From CAZMSD01 sp964568855 (GTDB lineage Bacteria; CAIWAD01), in NCBI GenBank assembly GCA_964568855.1, contig CAZMSD010000018.1:1-64000 (forward strand): DNA of 64,000 nucleotides, given 5' to 3'. Position 1 is the stretch's first letter; every line of letters starts with the position of its first letter. Positions 28,696 through 37,518 of this stretch are shown here, piece after piece. Made by a program: the position numbers and the translations under genes. The notes beneath the pieces are model-generated. The model did no database searches. It was given only the letters and a program-made list of their open reading frames with translations, and had not been told where the DNA came from.

Positions 28696-30363
28696 CTACT
28701 GCAAGCCCAGCGCCACCACCCGGTAAGCGAGCCGGCGGATCACCAGCAGGTCGGGCTCATGCACGTAGCTCGTGTCCTGTACGGTCTCCAGCAGGGTTCC
28801 CGGTCCGGGAGCGTACCAGGGATCCTCGGAGGCGTGGATCGCGTAGCCGGAGATGTAGACCGGAGTCCCGCCGTACTCGTCGGTCTCGGGAGCGCTCCAG
28901 CTCAGGCGGAAGCTGTCGGCCAGGGATTCGATGTGCAGGTCGTCCACCGCCGCCGGCGCCGGCGGGGCGCCCTCCATCACCGTGAAAGTGACCTCATCGC
29001 CGTCCCAGTCCCCGTCCAGGTCGATGGCCTGGAACAGAACAGTCTCAGAGCCCAGCCAGCCCTCGGGATACTCGACGGTGGCGATACGGGTGACGTAGTC
29101 GATGTCCACGTCCAGGTCCATGTCCCACTCGGTCCACCAGACCAGTTCATCGGGATCGTCCTGGACGTCGCTCACGTGGTCGTCCAGGTGGATCGCCTCG
29201 AAGGGCTGGCCCGCGTAGACGGTCTGGTCGGGGATCTCCACGGTGGGGGGCGTATTGGATTCCAGGTGCAGAATGCCGCCCTGCAGGCTCGAGAAATCCG
29301 AGCCCCCGGGCGCCAGGTTGTCCAGGGTGAAATACCCGTTGTAGTAGCCGGACCAGCCCCAGTTCAGGTGGTAGTAGTCGTTGTCCTGGTAGCCGTCGAT
29401 GTTGAAGGCGTGCCCGCCTCCGCCGCCCTGCCCGCGGTAGACGATCGGCCGCCCCAGATCGAGATCGTCCCGCAGGAGCTGGTGCCACTCTTCGTCGTCG
29501 TAGCCGTTGCGCTCGTAGAACTCGCACATGGAGGGATAGCGGAAGTAGGTCTCGAAGGCGTGCAGCGCGCTCTGGCTGCCGTAGCCCACGTAGGCGCCCG
29601 AACCCCAGGGCGAGTACTGCATGTTCACCGCCACGCCGCAGTGATACATCAGCAGCGCCACGTCGGAGTTGCCGCTGGCGTCGGGCATCCCAGGCCAGTT
29701 GTAGGTGGTGGCGCCGAAGTCCGCCGACAACTGGCCGTAAAGCGGGAGCGTGTAGCTGTGCGAACCCTGGCCCTGGACGGGACTCTCCCAGTACTTCATC
29801 GCCTGGGCCATGGCCGTGGCCACGCAACCCGCCCAGACATGCCCGCCCGGGCCGTCCCCGTCTTCCGGGCAGTACATGTTGTAGGGCCAGCCCTGGTTCC
29901 AGGTGCAGTCGATCAGGGGCAGGACCTCCCGGTCGCGCGAGGGCCCCGGGAAGCTTCCGTCCAGCAGGCGATCCCATTCCTCGCGGGCCGCCGGGTGAGC
30001 CTCGCCGGTTTCCAGCACCCAGCGGATCTGTTCCAGGCAGCTTTCCAGGTGCGCCAGCAGTGGGGGATGGGTGATCCCGGCGGGAGCCTGCGCGTCGTCC
30101 GCGTAGCCCAGGACGGGCGGCACCCGGTCGTCGGCGGCCAGGATTACGAAGCCCGCGGGCCGGAAGCTGTAGATCCAGATCGCTGCGGCCCCCTCTATTT
30201 CCAGCGACTGCCGGTCGACGATGGTTCTCTGCTGGGAAGGATCGGAAGCGTAAGCGGCAAGCCAGTCGGAGGCCGCTTGACGAGCGAGGCTTTCGGAAAC
30301 GGGCGCGGCCGGGCAATGCCCTGCCCCGACGACAAGCAACAAGACGATCAACAGGATGCGCAT
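28696..30363 (-). CDS. secreted C10-family (streptopain-like) cysteine protease
   Basis: 555 aa. The signal peptide (RILLIVLLLVVGAGHCPA) is followed by a Spi-type propeptide (about 25-150). The papain-fold catalytic domain has Cys in HVWAGCVATAMAQAMKYW and His in GGHAFNIDGYQ, with WGW near the end. The C-terminal half has a cadherin/Ig-like domain (TPPTVEIPDQTVYAGQPF) and a fibronectin-like segment. ATG 30363 is preferred (GGAG upstream). It is likely secreted for protein degradation. The last ~25 residues are not an obvious sorting signal. Confidence 0.88.
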   Translation of the reverse strand: MRILLIVLLLVVGAGHCPAAPVSESLARQAASDWLAAYASDPSQQRTIVDRQSLEIEGAAAIWIYSFRPAGFVILAADDRVPPVLGYADDAQAPAGITHPPLLAHLESCLEQIRWVLETGEAHPAAREEWDRLLDGSFPGPSRDREVLPLIDCTWNQGWPYNMYCPEDGDGPGGHVWAGCVATAMAQAMKYWESPVQGQGSHSYTLPLYGQLSADFGATTYNWPGMPDASGNSDVALLMYHCGVAVNMQYSPWGSGAYVGYGSQSALHAFETYFRYPSMCEFYERNGYDDEEWHQLLRDDLDLGRPIVYRGQGGGGGHAFNIDGYQDNDYYHLNWGWSGYYNGYFTLDNLAPGGSDFSSLQGGILHLESNTPPTVEIPDQTVYAGQPFEAIHLDDHVSDVQDDPDELVWWTEWDMDLDVDIDYVTRIATVEYPEGWLGSETVLFQAIDLDGDWDGDEVTFTVMEGAPPAPAAVDDLHIESLADSFRLSWSAPETDEYGGTPVYISGYAIHASEDPWYAPGPGTLLETVQDTSYVHEPDLLVIRRLAYRVVALGLQ

Positions 30364-30578
30364 GCAGGGGTACTCCACTTGGTTGCTGAACCGGACTTAA
30401 CAACTGAGGGGTCCAGGAATCATAACATTCTGAAGCTGACAATGCCCGCCTTTCCTTGGCTGGTCTCGACAATCACCGAGATCGCGTTCAATTTGTACTG
30501 TAAGCTGAAATTCGCGATCTATACACTACTGCCCGCAGCTTTGGAGAAAGCACTGTCGACATCCAACGGGAGGGATTC

Positions 30579-31685
30579 ATGAGAAAGCGCATGCATAGGC
30601 TGAAATTGAAGCCGTACACCTTGCTGACCTATGGAATCATAGCATTATCGCTTCCGGCCGTCTGCCATGGCGAGTCGATCATCATCGATCATAACTGCGC
30701 CTTCCTCGAGCCCATTCCGGAATGGGCCGTTCTGCAGGCGAGAAACGCCCTGCACATCGCCTACGGGCATACATCCCATGGCAGCCAGCTTACGGAGGGG
30801 ATGTCGGCGCTCGCCGTGCAGGACGAGAACCTGGTGGGCTGGAAAGGGGACATCTACTGCTGGGGCTATTACTGGGAGCCGGGCAGTTTCGAATGCATCG
30901 ACCTGCACGATTACTTTCGCCCGGGGGATCTCGGGCACAACGGCGACACGCAGTGGGCGGATGCCACCCGCGACTACCTGGACAATGATCCCTATAGCGG
31001 CGACATCAACGTGGTCATCTGGTCCTGGTGCGGCGGAGTTTCCGACAACACGCCCGAGGGCATCCAGATCTATCTCGACGAGATGACTTCCCTGGAAGCG
31101 GAATATCCGGACGTCCATTTCGTGTACATGACCGGACACAGGGACATCTGGGCCAATGAAACCTTGACGCAGAACAACCAGCAGATTCGCGACTACTGTC
31201 TCGCCAACGAGAAGATCCTCTATGATTTCGCCGACATCGAGAGCTACGATCCTGACGGGACCTACTACGAATTCGTCAACGACAACTGCAATTACTACGA
31301 CAACCAATTGAATTACCTGGGGAACTGGGCGATCGAATGGCAGGATTCTCACGTGGAAGGCGTCGACTGGTTCGATTGCTCCGCCGCGCATACCCAGCCG
31401 CTGAACGGTAATCGGAAGGCCTATGCGGCCTGGTGGCTGTGGTGCCGGATCGCGGGCTGGGCTGGTCCCGGCACTTCCATCCAGGTATCGATTTCAATGG
31501 AGAACGACAGCGTCGCTCTTGATTGGAATCCTGTCCCGGGAGCGTTGTTCTACAGGATTTATTCCTCGGACTTGGCCTGGGGAAGTTTCACCGAGGATCT
31601 GAGCGGCGAGTTCGACGGGACCAGTTGGACGGCGACCTGCGCCGAATCCCTCCGCTTCTACCGCGTCACGGCGGAGCTGGAGTGA
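30579..31685 (+). CDS. secreted protein of unknown function, SGNH-hydrolase-like
   Basis: 368 aa. A signal peptide precedes a domain with IAYGHTSHGSQL, DINVVIWSWCGG, VHFVYMTGHRD and a C-terminal DCSAAH that could be the DxxH of an SGNH/GDSL esterase. No canonical GDS serine block is seen, so the assignment is weak. The last ~75 residues look like a fibronectin type III domain. GGGAGGG precedes the ATG. It is divergent from the C10 protease gene. Confidence 0.6.
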   Translation: MRKRMHRLKLKPYTLLTYGIIALSLPAVCHGESIIIDHNCAFLEPIPEWAVLQARNALHIAYGHTSHGSQLTEGMSALAVQDENLVGWKGDIYCWGYYWEPGSFECIDLHDYFRPGDLGHNGDTQWADATRDYLDNDPYSGDINVVIWSWCGGVSDNTPEGIQIYLDEMTSLEAEYPDVHFVYMTGHRDIWANETLTQNNQQIRDYCLANEKILYDFADIESYDPDGTYYEFVNDNCNYYDNQLNYLGNWAIEWQDSHVEGVDWFDCSAAHTQPLNGNRKAYAAWWLWCRIAGWAGPGTSIQVSISMENDSVALDWNPVPGALFYRIYSSDLAWGSFTEDLSGEFDGTSWTATCAESLRFYRVTAELE

Positions 31686-31717
31686 CACATTCCGGCGGTC
31701 CCGCCTGAGCTTGTTTC

Positions 31718-33037
31718 TCAGGCGCGTTTGCGTTTCCGGTCTTCACCGGCGGCCCGCTTGCCCGCCGCCTCCCGCTGGGGAGCGGGACGCAACTTGGCCG
31801 AGCGTTTCCGCCGCTTGATCCGCGGGCGGCGTTCGCCCCGGATGGTGGCCGGCGTGACCTGGACTTCCTGCACGTCCTTACGGCCGGGCAGCTCGTACAT
31901 CGCGTTCATCAGCGAAGATTCGACGATGCCCCGCAGGGCGCGGGCACCGGTCTTGCGGTGGCGGGCGATGCGGACTATCTCTCGCAGGGCCCCCGCGGAA
32001 AAGCTCAGCCGCTGTTCTTCCATGGCGAAGAGCCGCTCGTACTGGCGGATCACGGCGTTCTTAGGCTCGGTCAGGATGCGCAGCAGGGCGTTTTCGGAAA
32101 GCTCGTCCAGGGCCGTGACCACCGGCAGCCGGCCGATCAGCTCGGGGATCAGCCCGAACTTGAGCAGGTCCTCGAATTCCACCTGGCGCAGGATCTCGCC
32201 CATGTTCGCGTGTTTCATCGTGCCCACGGTGGCGCCGAATCCCATCTGCTTCTTGCCGATGCGCTGCTTGACGATATCCTCGAGGCCGTCGAATGCGCCG
32301 CCGCAGATGAACAGGATATTGCGCGTGTTGATGTTGATCAGCTTCTGCTCGGGGTGCTTGCGCCCGCCCTCGGGCGGTACGGAAGCCACGGTGCCTTCCA
32401 GCATCTTGAGCAGCGCCTGCTGGACTCCCTCGCCGGAGACGTCGCGGGTGATTGAGACGTTACCCTCCTTGCGGGCGATCTTGTCGATCTCGTCGATGTA
32501 GACGATACCCATCTCGGCGGACTGCACTTCGTAGTTGGCCGCGTGCAGCAGGCGCACGAGGATGTTCTCCACGTCCTCGCCCACGTAGCCGGCCTCCGTC
32601 AGCACGGTGGCGTCCGCGATGGTGAAGGGCACCTGCAGGAAACGGGCCAGGGTCTGGGCCAGCAGTGTCTTGCCCGTTCCCGTGGGACCGATGAGCAGGA
32701 TATTGGTCTTCTGCAGCTCCACGTCGTCCTTCACGTCCTGGGAGCGGATGCGCTTGTAGTGGTTGTAGACCGCCACCGACAGCGCCTTCTTGGCTTCCTC
32801 CTGGCCGATCACGTACTGGTCGAGCCGCTGCTTGATCTCCTGCGGATTGCCCAGGTTCTCTAGCGCCGGGCGCCGCGAGCGATTCAGGTTCCTGCGCACG
32901 ATCTGCGAAGAGGCGTCCACGCACTCGTTGCAGATGTTCACGTTGGGACCCTGGATCATGATCTGCACTTCCTGGCTGCTGCGGCCGCAGAAGGAACAGA
33001 CCGGGTTGCCGTCCTGGCTGCCGTGGTTCTTGGGCAT
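31718..33037 (-). CDS. clpX: ATP-dependent protease ATPase subunit ClpX
   Basis: 439 aa. The N-terminal C4 zinc domain (CSFCGRSS ... CNEC) is followed by an AAA+ module with Walker A GPTGTGKT, Walker B IVYIDEIDKI, and the ClpP-contacting IGF-type loop (here RIGKKQMGFGA region). The C-terminus carries ~45 extra very basic residues. It unfolds substrates for ClpP, encoded 2 bp upstream. Confidence 0.97.
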   Translation of the reverse strand: MPKNHGSQDGNPVCSFCGRSSQEVQIMIQGPNVNICNECVDASSQIVRRNLNRSRRPALENLGNPQEIKQRLDQYVIGQEEAKKALSVAVYNHYKRIRSQDVKDDVELQKTNILLIGPTGTGKTLLAQTLARFLQVPFTIADATVLTEAGYVGEDVENILVRLLHAANYEVQSAEMGIVYIDEIDKIARKEGNVSITRDVSGEGVQQALLKMLEGTVASVPPEGGRKHPEQKLININTRNILFICGGAFDGLEDIVKQRIGKKQMGFGATVGTMKHANMGEILRQVEFEDLLKFGLIPELIGRLPVVTALDELSENALLRILTEPKNAVIRQYERLFAMEEQRLSFSAGALREIVRIARHRKTGARALRGIVESSLMNAMYELPGRKDVQEVQVTPATIRGERRPRIKRRKRSAKLRPAPQREAAGKRAAGEDRKRKRA

Positions 33038-33039
33038 GC

Positions 33040-33648
33040 TTATTCCGATTCCTTGCGGATCGTGTGCTGGTGGTTCTCGATCACTTCATCCACCAGGCCG
33101 TATTCCAGCGCTTCGGTGGCGGACATGAAGTGGTCGCGGTCCGTGTCCTGGGAGATCCGCTCGAGGTTCTGCCCGGTGTGCTGCACGAAGATCTTGTTCA
33201 AGCGCTCGCGCATCAGCAGGATCTCCTTGGCGTGGATCTCCACGTCGGAGGCCTGGCCGAAGGCGCCGCCCACCGGCTGGTGGATCATGATCCGCGCGTT
33301 GGGGAGGGTGTAGCGCTTTCCCGTAGCGCCCGCGCAGAGCAGCAGCGCGCCCATGGAGGCGGCCAGGCCGATGCAGATCGTGGACACCCGGGGCTTGATG
33401 TACTGCATGGTGTCGTAGATCGCCAGTCCGGAGCTGACGTTGCCGCCCGGAGAATTTATGTACAGGTGGATGTCCTTCTCGGGGTCCTCCGCTTCCAGAA
33501 AAAGCAGCTGCGCCACGATCAGGTTGGCGATGTGGTCGTTGATGGCCGTGCCCAGGAAGACGATGCGTTCCTTCAGCAGGCGTGAATAGATGTCGTAGGC
33601 TCGTTCGCCGCGTCCGGTCTGTTCGATAACGGTCGGAATCAGGCCCAT
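33040..33648 (-). CDS. clpP: ATP-dependent Clp protease proteolytic subunit
   Basis: 202 aa. Catalytic Ser in GLAASMGALLL, His in IMIHQPVGG and the downstream Asp in DTDRDHFMS are present. It forms the barrel protease with ClpX. The order tig-clpP-clpX is conserved in many bacteria. Confidence 0.97.
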   Translation of the reverse strand: MGLIPTVIEQTGRGERAYDIYSRLLKERIVFLGTAINDHIANLIVAQLLFLEAEDPEKDIHLYINSPGGNVSSGLAIYDTMQYIKPRVSTICIGLAASMGALLLCAGATGKRYTLPNARIMIHQPVGGAFGQASDVEIHAKEILLMRERLNKIFVQHTGQNLERISQDTDRDHFMSATEALEYGLVDEVIENHQHTIRKESE

Positions 33649-33762
33649 GCGTCCTTCCTTTGTTCTACCCGGCCGCCTCGTCGCGCCGCCGGACCGGGCC
33701 GTGAAGCTGTGTTACTGGATCGTTCCCGGGCGTGTTCCATCCCGCTGGTCCGACTCGTCGGA

Positions 33763-35049
33763 CTACTGATCTTTATCGGCGGTTTCAGGCTCCACGTCCA
33801 CGATTACGGCGGAATCCCTGAGGAAGGCCATCAGCTTCCGGTCGAGCAGCTGCGTCTCAAGCTCTTCGAGGTCGCCCGAACGCTTCATCTGCAGTCTGGC
33901 CATGGCGGGGTCCTGTCCCGTGAGCCCGGCGATCCGCTCGATCTCGGCGTCGATGTCCGCCTGGTCCACGCCGAGATCCTCGGCCTTGATGATGCTGCGG
34001 GCGATCAGCGACCAACACAGGTTGCGCACTACCTCTTCCCGGTACGCGGAGCGGATGGCCTTTTCATCGACTGGACCGCCCGAATTCTCCCTGGCGCGCT
34101 CGACCAGGGCATCAAGCTGGAACTCCACCATCTTCTTGGGCAGGTCGAAGTCGTGCGCTTCCACCAGTTGCGCCATCAGGTTGTTGTCCACTTCCTGCCC
34201 GCGCAGCTTATCAAGCCGTCGTTCCAGGTCCGACACCAGGCCGGCCCGCAGCTCCTTAAGGGAGTCGAAACCGGGCGGCACCTCCTTGGCGAACTCGTCG
34301 TCGAGCTCGGCCAGCTCGGGACGCTTCACCTCGTGCACCTGAACGGTGTAATACTCGATCTTGCCCGCCGTGTCGGGATCCGGGTCGTCGTCCGGGTTGA
34401 TGATCTTCAGGTTCCTGCTCTCGCCCGGTGTGACACCCAGCATCTTCCGGTCGAAGATCGGGCCGAATTTCCCTTCGCCCAGCTCCACTTCCATGTTGGG
34501 ATAGCGGCCCTCCTCGAGGGCGCTGCCAGCTTCGTCGTTCTCCTGGATGTCGCAGACCAGCTGGTCCCCCTCGCGGGCGCCGTCCTCCACGGGAACCCAG
34601 TTGGCGTACTGCTTGCGCAGGCTCTCCAGCGCCTCGTCCAGGTCCTCGTCGCGCAGGGTGCGGCGAGTCCGCTTCACTTCGAGACCGGTGTATCGCCCGA
34701 GTTCCACCAGCGGTTCCGTCTGTATCACGGCCCGGTAGCTGAAATCCCTCCCGGGCTCGTAATCCACCTGCTCGATGCTGCCCTGCTCGATGGGCCTGAG
34801 CTGCTGTTCCTGAATCGCCTCGGGGTAGGTTTCGTCGATCAAGTCGTTCAGCACCTCGCGCCGCGCCTGCTCGCCGAAGCGGGCCTGCATGTAACTCAGC
34901 GGGACCTTGCCCCGCCTGAATCCGTTCATGCGGGCCGACTTGGCCAGTTCGCGCAGCTTTCGCTGGATTCGATCTTCTACTTTCGACGCGGGAATGACCA
35001 CGGTCATTTCCACGTTCTCGCGGTCGATTTCCTTGATGGTGACGTCCAA
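33763..35049 (-). CDS. tig: trigger factor
   Basis: 428 aa ribosome-associated chaperone/PPIase. The ribosome-binding signature GFRRGKVPLSYM, central FKBP domain (EGDQLVCDIQ ... GVTPGE) and helical C-terminal domain are present. The start is TTG 35049, preceded by AGAGGA at 6 nt, giving MDVTIKEIDREN as in homologues. Longer starts would read into the tRNA gene upstream. Confidence 0.94.
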   Translation of the reverse strand: MDVTIKEIDRENVEMTVVIPASKVEDRIQRKLRELAKSARMNGFRRGKVPLSYMQARFGEQARREVLNDLIDETYPEAIQEQQLRPIEQGSIEQVDYEPGRDFSYRAVIQTEPLVELGRYTGLEVKRTRRTLRDEDLDEALESLRKQYANWVPVEDGAREGDQLVCDIQENDEAGSALEEGRYPNMEVELGEGKFGPIFDRKMLGVTPGESRNLKIINPDDDPDPDTAGKIEYYTVQVHEVKRPELAELDDEFAKEVPPGFDSLKELRAGLVSDLERRLDKLRGQEVDNNLMAQLVEAHDFDLPKKMVEFQLDALVERARENSGGPVDEKAIRSAYREEVVRNLCWSLIARSIIKAEDLGVDQADIDAEIERIAGLTGQDPAMARLQMKRSGDLEELETQLLDRKLMAFLRDSAVIVDVEPETADKDQ

Positions 35050-35078
35050 CGTGGATCCTCTTGCTGATTTCATGATCA

Positions 35079-35162
35079 TGCGGGAAGGGGGACTTGAACC
35101 CCCACGTCCCTTGGGACACAAGATCCTAAATCTTGCGCGTCTGCCAGTTCCGCCATTCCCGC
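35079..35162 (-). tRNA. tRNA-Leu (anticodon UAG)
   Basis: 84-nt cloverleaf. Acceptor GCGGGAA / TTCCCGC with discriminator A and no encoded CCA; anticodon arm CAAGA-TTTAGGA-TCTTG gives UAG; a long variable arm (TGTCCC AA GGGACG) marks a class II tRNA; T-arm GGGGG-TTCAAGT-CCCCC. It reads CUN leucine codons. It is on the same strand as trigger factor, 29 bp upstream of its TTG, so it is probably cut out of the tig-clpPX transcript. Confidence 0.96.
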
Positions 35163-35192
35163 TCCGGCAATCCGGAAAATCCGGAACTGAGG

Positions 35193-35221
35193 AAGGTAGA
35201 GCAGCCGGGCTGCTTATGCAA
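35193..35221 (-). promoter_or_regulatory. promoter of tRNA-Leu / tig-clpP-clpX
   Basis: TTGCAT, 17 bp, TACCTT on the minus strand. The start near 35186 is about 24 nt before the tRNA 5' end. Confidence 0.55.
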
Positions 35222-35252
35222 CCGTCCCGCCGGGCGGGGAGCGCCCGGACAC

Positions 35253-36617
35253 CTAGTTCTTCAGCGAAATCGTGGGCGCCGGGATGCGACCGCCCCGGCG
35301 GATGAAGGCCTCGGCTCCCTGCGTGCGCACCGGCATGACCGGCGCCTTGCCCAGCAGGCCGCCGTAGTCCACCGTGTCACCCACCTGCTTGCCGATCACC
35401 GGGATGATCCTGAGGGCGGTGGTCTTCTGGTTCACCATACCTATGGCCGCCTCGTCCGCGAGGATCGCCGAGATCGTAGTGGCCGGTGTATCACCGGGAA
35501 CGGCCAGCATGTCGAGTCCCACGCTGCAGACGCAGGTCATGGCCTCGAGCTTCTCGATGGACAGCGCTCCCGCCTCGACGGCGCGGATCATGTGGGCGTC
35601 CTCCGAGACGGGAATGAAGGCCCCGCTCATGCCGCCGATGTAGGACGAGGCCATCATGCCGCCCTTCTTGACCGAGTCGTTGAGCAGGGCCAGGGCCGCG
35701 GTTGTGCCGTGGGCGCCCACCGACTCGATGCCCATTTCCTCCAGGATCGCTCCCACGCTGTCGCCTTCCTCGGGCGTCGGGGCCAGGCTGATGTCCACCA
35801 CGCCGAAGGGGATCTCCTCGAGCCGGGCCACCTGCCGGCCCACCAGTTCGCCCGCGCGGGTGATCTTGAAGGCCATGCGCTTGATGGCCTCGCAGAGCTG
35901 GACGAAATCCGCCTCGGGGCCGGCTTCCCTGACGGCGTTGAGCACCACGCCCGGACCGCTGATGCCCACGTTGATGGTCAGGTCGGGTTCGGTAACGCCG
36001 TGGAAGGCCCCGGCGATGAAGGGATTGTCCTCCACCGCGTTGCAGAAGACCACCAGCTTGGCGCAGCCCAGGCTGTTGCGGTCGGCGGTCAGGTGGGCGG
36101 TCTTCAGTATCACGTCGCCCATCAGGCGCACGGCGTCCATGTTGATGCCGGCGCGGGTTGAGGCCACGTCCACGCTGGCGCAGACGTGCTCGGTGCAGGA
36201 GAGGGCTTCCGGGATGGAGGCGATCAGCTCCTGCTCGCCGGGCGTCATCCCCTTGCTGACCAGCGCGCTGTAGCCCCCCAGGTAGTCCACTCCGCATTCG
36301 TCCGCGGCGCGGTCGAGCACCTTGGCCAGCTCGACGAAGTCCTCGGCGCGCATCAACTCGCCCGGTATCGAGAGGGGCGTGACTGAGATCCGCTTGTTGG
36401 CGATGCTGATGCCGAAGCGCTCTTCCACCAGCTCGGCGATCGCGGTGTGGCGGCGGGCGACGCCGGTGATCTTCTCGTAGACCCGTTCCTTCATCGCCGA
36501 AAGGGAATCTGCGGCGCAATCCCTAAGCGAGATTCCCAGGGTGACCGTCCGGATGTCGAAGTGCTCCGTCTCCGTCATCTGGACCGTCTGCAGGATTTCC
36601 TCGTGTGACCAGGGCAT
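35253..36617 (-). CDS. UPF0210 / DUF711 family protein
   Basis: 454 aa, full length for the family. It has a PFL-like fold with conserved Gly-rich segments (GGYSALVSKGMT, AGAFHGVTEPD, GGMSGAFIPVSED). The biochemical function is not established. It is 1 bp downstream of the ACT-domain gene; UPF0210 and UPF0237 ACT proteins are paired in many genomes, implying ligand-regulated partnership. Confidence 0.88.
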   Translation of the reverse strand: MPWSHEEILQTVQMTETEHFDIRTVTLGISLRDCAADSLSAMKERVYEKITGVARRHTAIAELVEERFGISIANKRISVTPLSIPGELMRAEDFVELAKVLDRAADECGVDYLGGYSALVSKGMTPGEQELIASIPEALSCTEHVCASVDVASTRAGINMDAVRLMGDVILKTAHLTADRNSLGCAKLVVFCNAVEDNPFIAGAFHGVTEPDLTINVGISGPGVVLNAVREAGPEADFVQLCEAIKRMAFKITRAGELVGRQVARLEEIPFGVVDISLAPTPEEGDSVGAILEEMGIESVGAHGTTAALALLNDSVKKGGMMASSYIGGMSGAFIPVSEDAHMIRAVEAGALSIEKLEAMTCVCSVGLDMLAVPGDTPATTISAILADEAAIGMVNQKTTALRIIPVIGKQVGDTVDYGGLLGKAPVMPVRTQGAEAFIRRGGRIPAPTISLKN

Positions 36618-36618
36618 G

Positions 36619-37074
36619 TCAGACTCGGTGCATGGAAACGAAAACGTCCTCGTGCTGGGCCAGGACCCGGACGCCCAGCTTTTCGCCCGTCTCCCCCAAG
36701 GCCTTTTTCAGAGCCGCGAAGGAGCTCGTGATCCCCTCGATGTCCACGATCAGGATCATGGTGAACCAGTCCTGCAGGATCTTCTGGCTGATGTCAACCA
36801 CGTTGGCGTTGAAATCCGCCAGGCACCTGGATACCCCGGCCAGGACCCCGGCCTTGTTCTTGCCGAAAACCGTTACGATCACCTGGGTGCCTTCGCCCGT
36901 GCGCAGGTGCGAGGCGCTGAATCCCGGAATGCCCTCGAGCACCGGGGCCTCCTCCTGCATCCGCGCGATGGCGTCCTTGACCACGCGGCGCACGTTGTCG
37001 GGAGTCGCCTGGTGACCCAGCTCGTCGATGGCCCGGCGGGTCAGCTCGCGGATCGTCGCTTCACTGATGGCCAA
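36619..37074 (-). CDS. ACT-domain regulatory protein (UPF0237-like)
   Basis: 151 aa. An N-terminal ~60-residue helical extension precedes an ACT domain (QVIVTVFGKNKAGVLAGVSRCL, NVVDISQKILQDWFTMILIVD). ACT domains bind amino acids or similar effectors. It sits between the UPF0210 gene and eutN with 1- and 3-bp gaps, so the three form one operon. Confidence 0.85.
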   Translation of the reverse strand: MAISEATIRELTRRAIDELGHQATPDNVRRVVKDAIARMQEEAPVLEGIPGFSASHLRTGEGTQVIVTVFGKNKAGVLAGVSRCLADFNANVVDISQKILQDWFTMILIVDIEGITSSFAALKKALGETGEKLGVRVLAQHEDVFVSMHRV

Positions 37075-37077
37075 GGG

Positions 37078-37395
37078 TCACTCTCCTTTCGGCTTCACGA
37101 TCTCCGGCAGCTTGCTCATGAAATAGGAACTGGTTTCCAGCTCGTCCACGATTCCCACCACCGCCGCCTCGATCGAGATGTCCGGGTTGCTGCCGATGGC
37201 CATCCTGGCGGCGTGGCCGTAGGCGCAGATGACCATTTCCCCCACTCCGGCCCCCACTACGTCGGCGGCCACCACCAGGTCCTCGTTGGTGGATTTTTTC
37301 AGATTCACCGGGTGGATCAGCAGGAAGCGCAGGTTCATCACGTTGTCCACCTTCTTCGTGGACCAGACCGTACCGACGACTTGTCCGAGGAACAT
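37078..37395 (-). CDS. EutN/CcmL-family microcompartment vertex protein
   Basis: 105 aa. MFLGQVVGTVWSTKK at the start, LVVAADVVGAGVGEMVI in the core and the family ending (AAVVGIVDELET) match pentameric BMC-P shell proteins that cap the vertices of carboxysomes and metabolosomes. No BMC-H shell or core enzyme gene is in the window. It is the first gene of a unit with the ACT and UPF0210 genes. The ATG at 37395 was chosen because open sequence upstream is unrelated. Confidence 0.88.
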   Translation of the reverse strand: MFLGQVVGTVWSTKKVDNVMNLRFLLIHPVNLKKSTNEDLVVAADVVGAGVGEMVICAYGHAARMAIGSNPDISIEAAVVGIVDELETSSYFMSKLPEIVKPKGE

Positions 37396-37415
37396 GGCCT
37401 TCACCTTTGATTGGC

Positions 37416-37435
37416 CGGTCCGGAAAAGCGGACCG
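37416..37435. promoter_or_regulatory. inverted repeat CGGTCCG-N6-CGGACCG
   Basis: A perfect 7-bp repeat 20 bp upstream of the eutN ATG, in the divergent gap with the PP2C gene. It may be an operator or a hairpin in the eutN leader. Confidence 0.4.
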
Positions 37436-37468
37436 CTCCAGCGCGAAAATATACCAAACCTGAATCCC

Positions 37469-37488
37469 CCGAATCCGTCAGGATTCGG
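37469..37488. promoter_or_regulatory. inverted repeat CCGAATCC-GTCA-GGATTCGG
   Basis: A perfect 8-bp repeat, 30 bp upstream of the PP2C ATG, in the same divergent gap as the repeat at 37416. Operator or leader hairpin; no T-run follows, so not a terminator. Confidence 0.4.
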
Positions 37489-37518
37489 CGGAAACCGGGT
37501 TGAACTCCATGCTATGGG

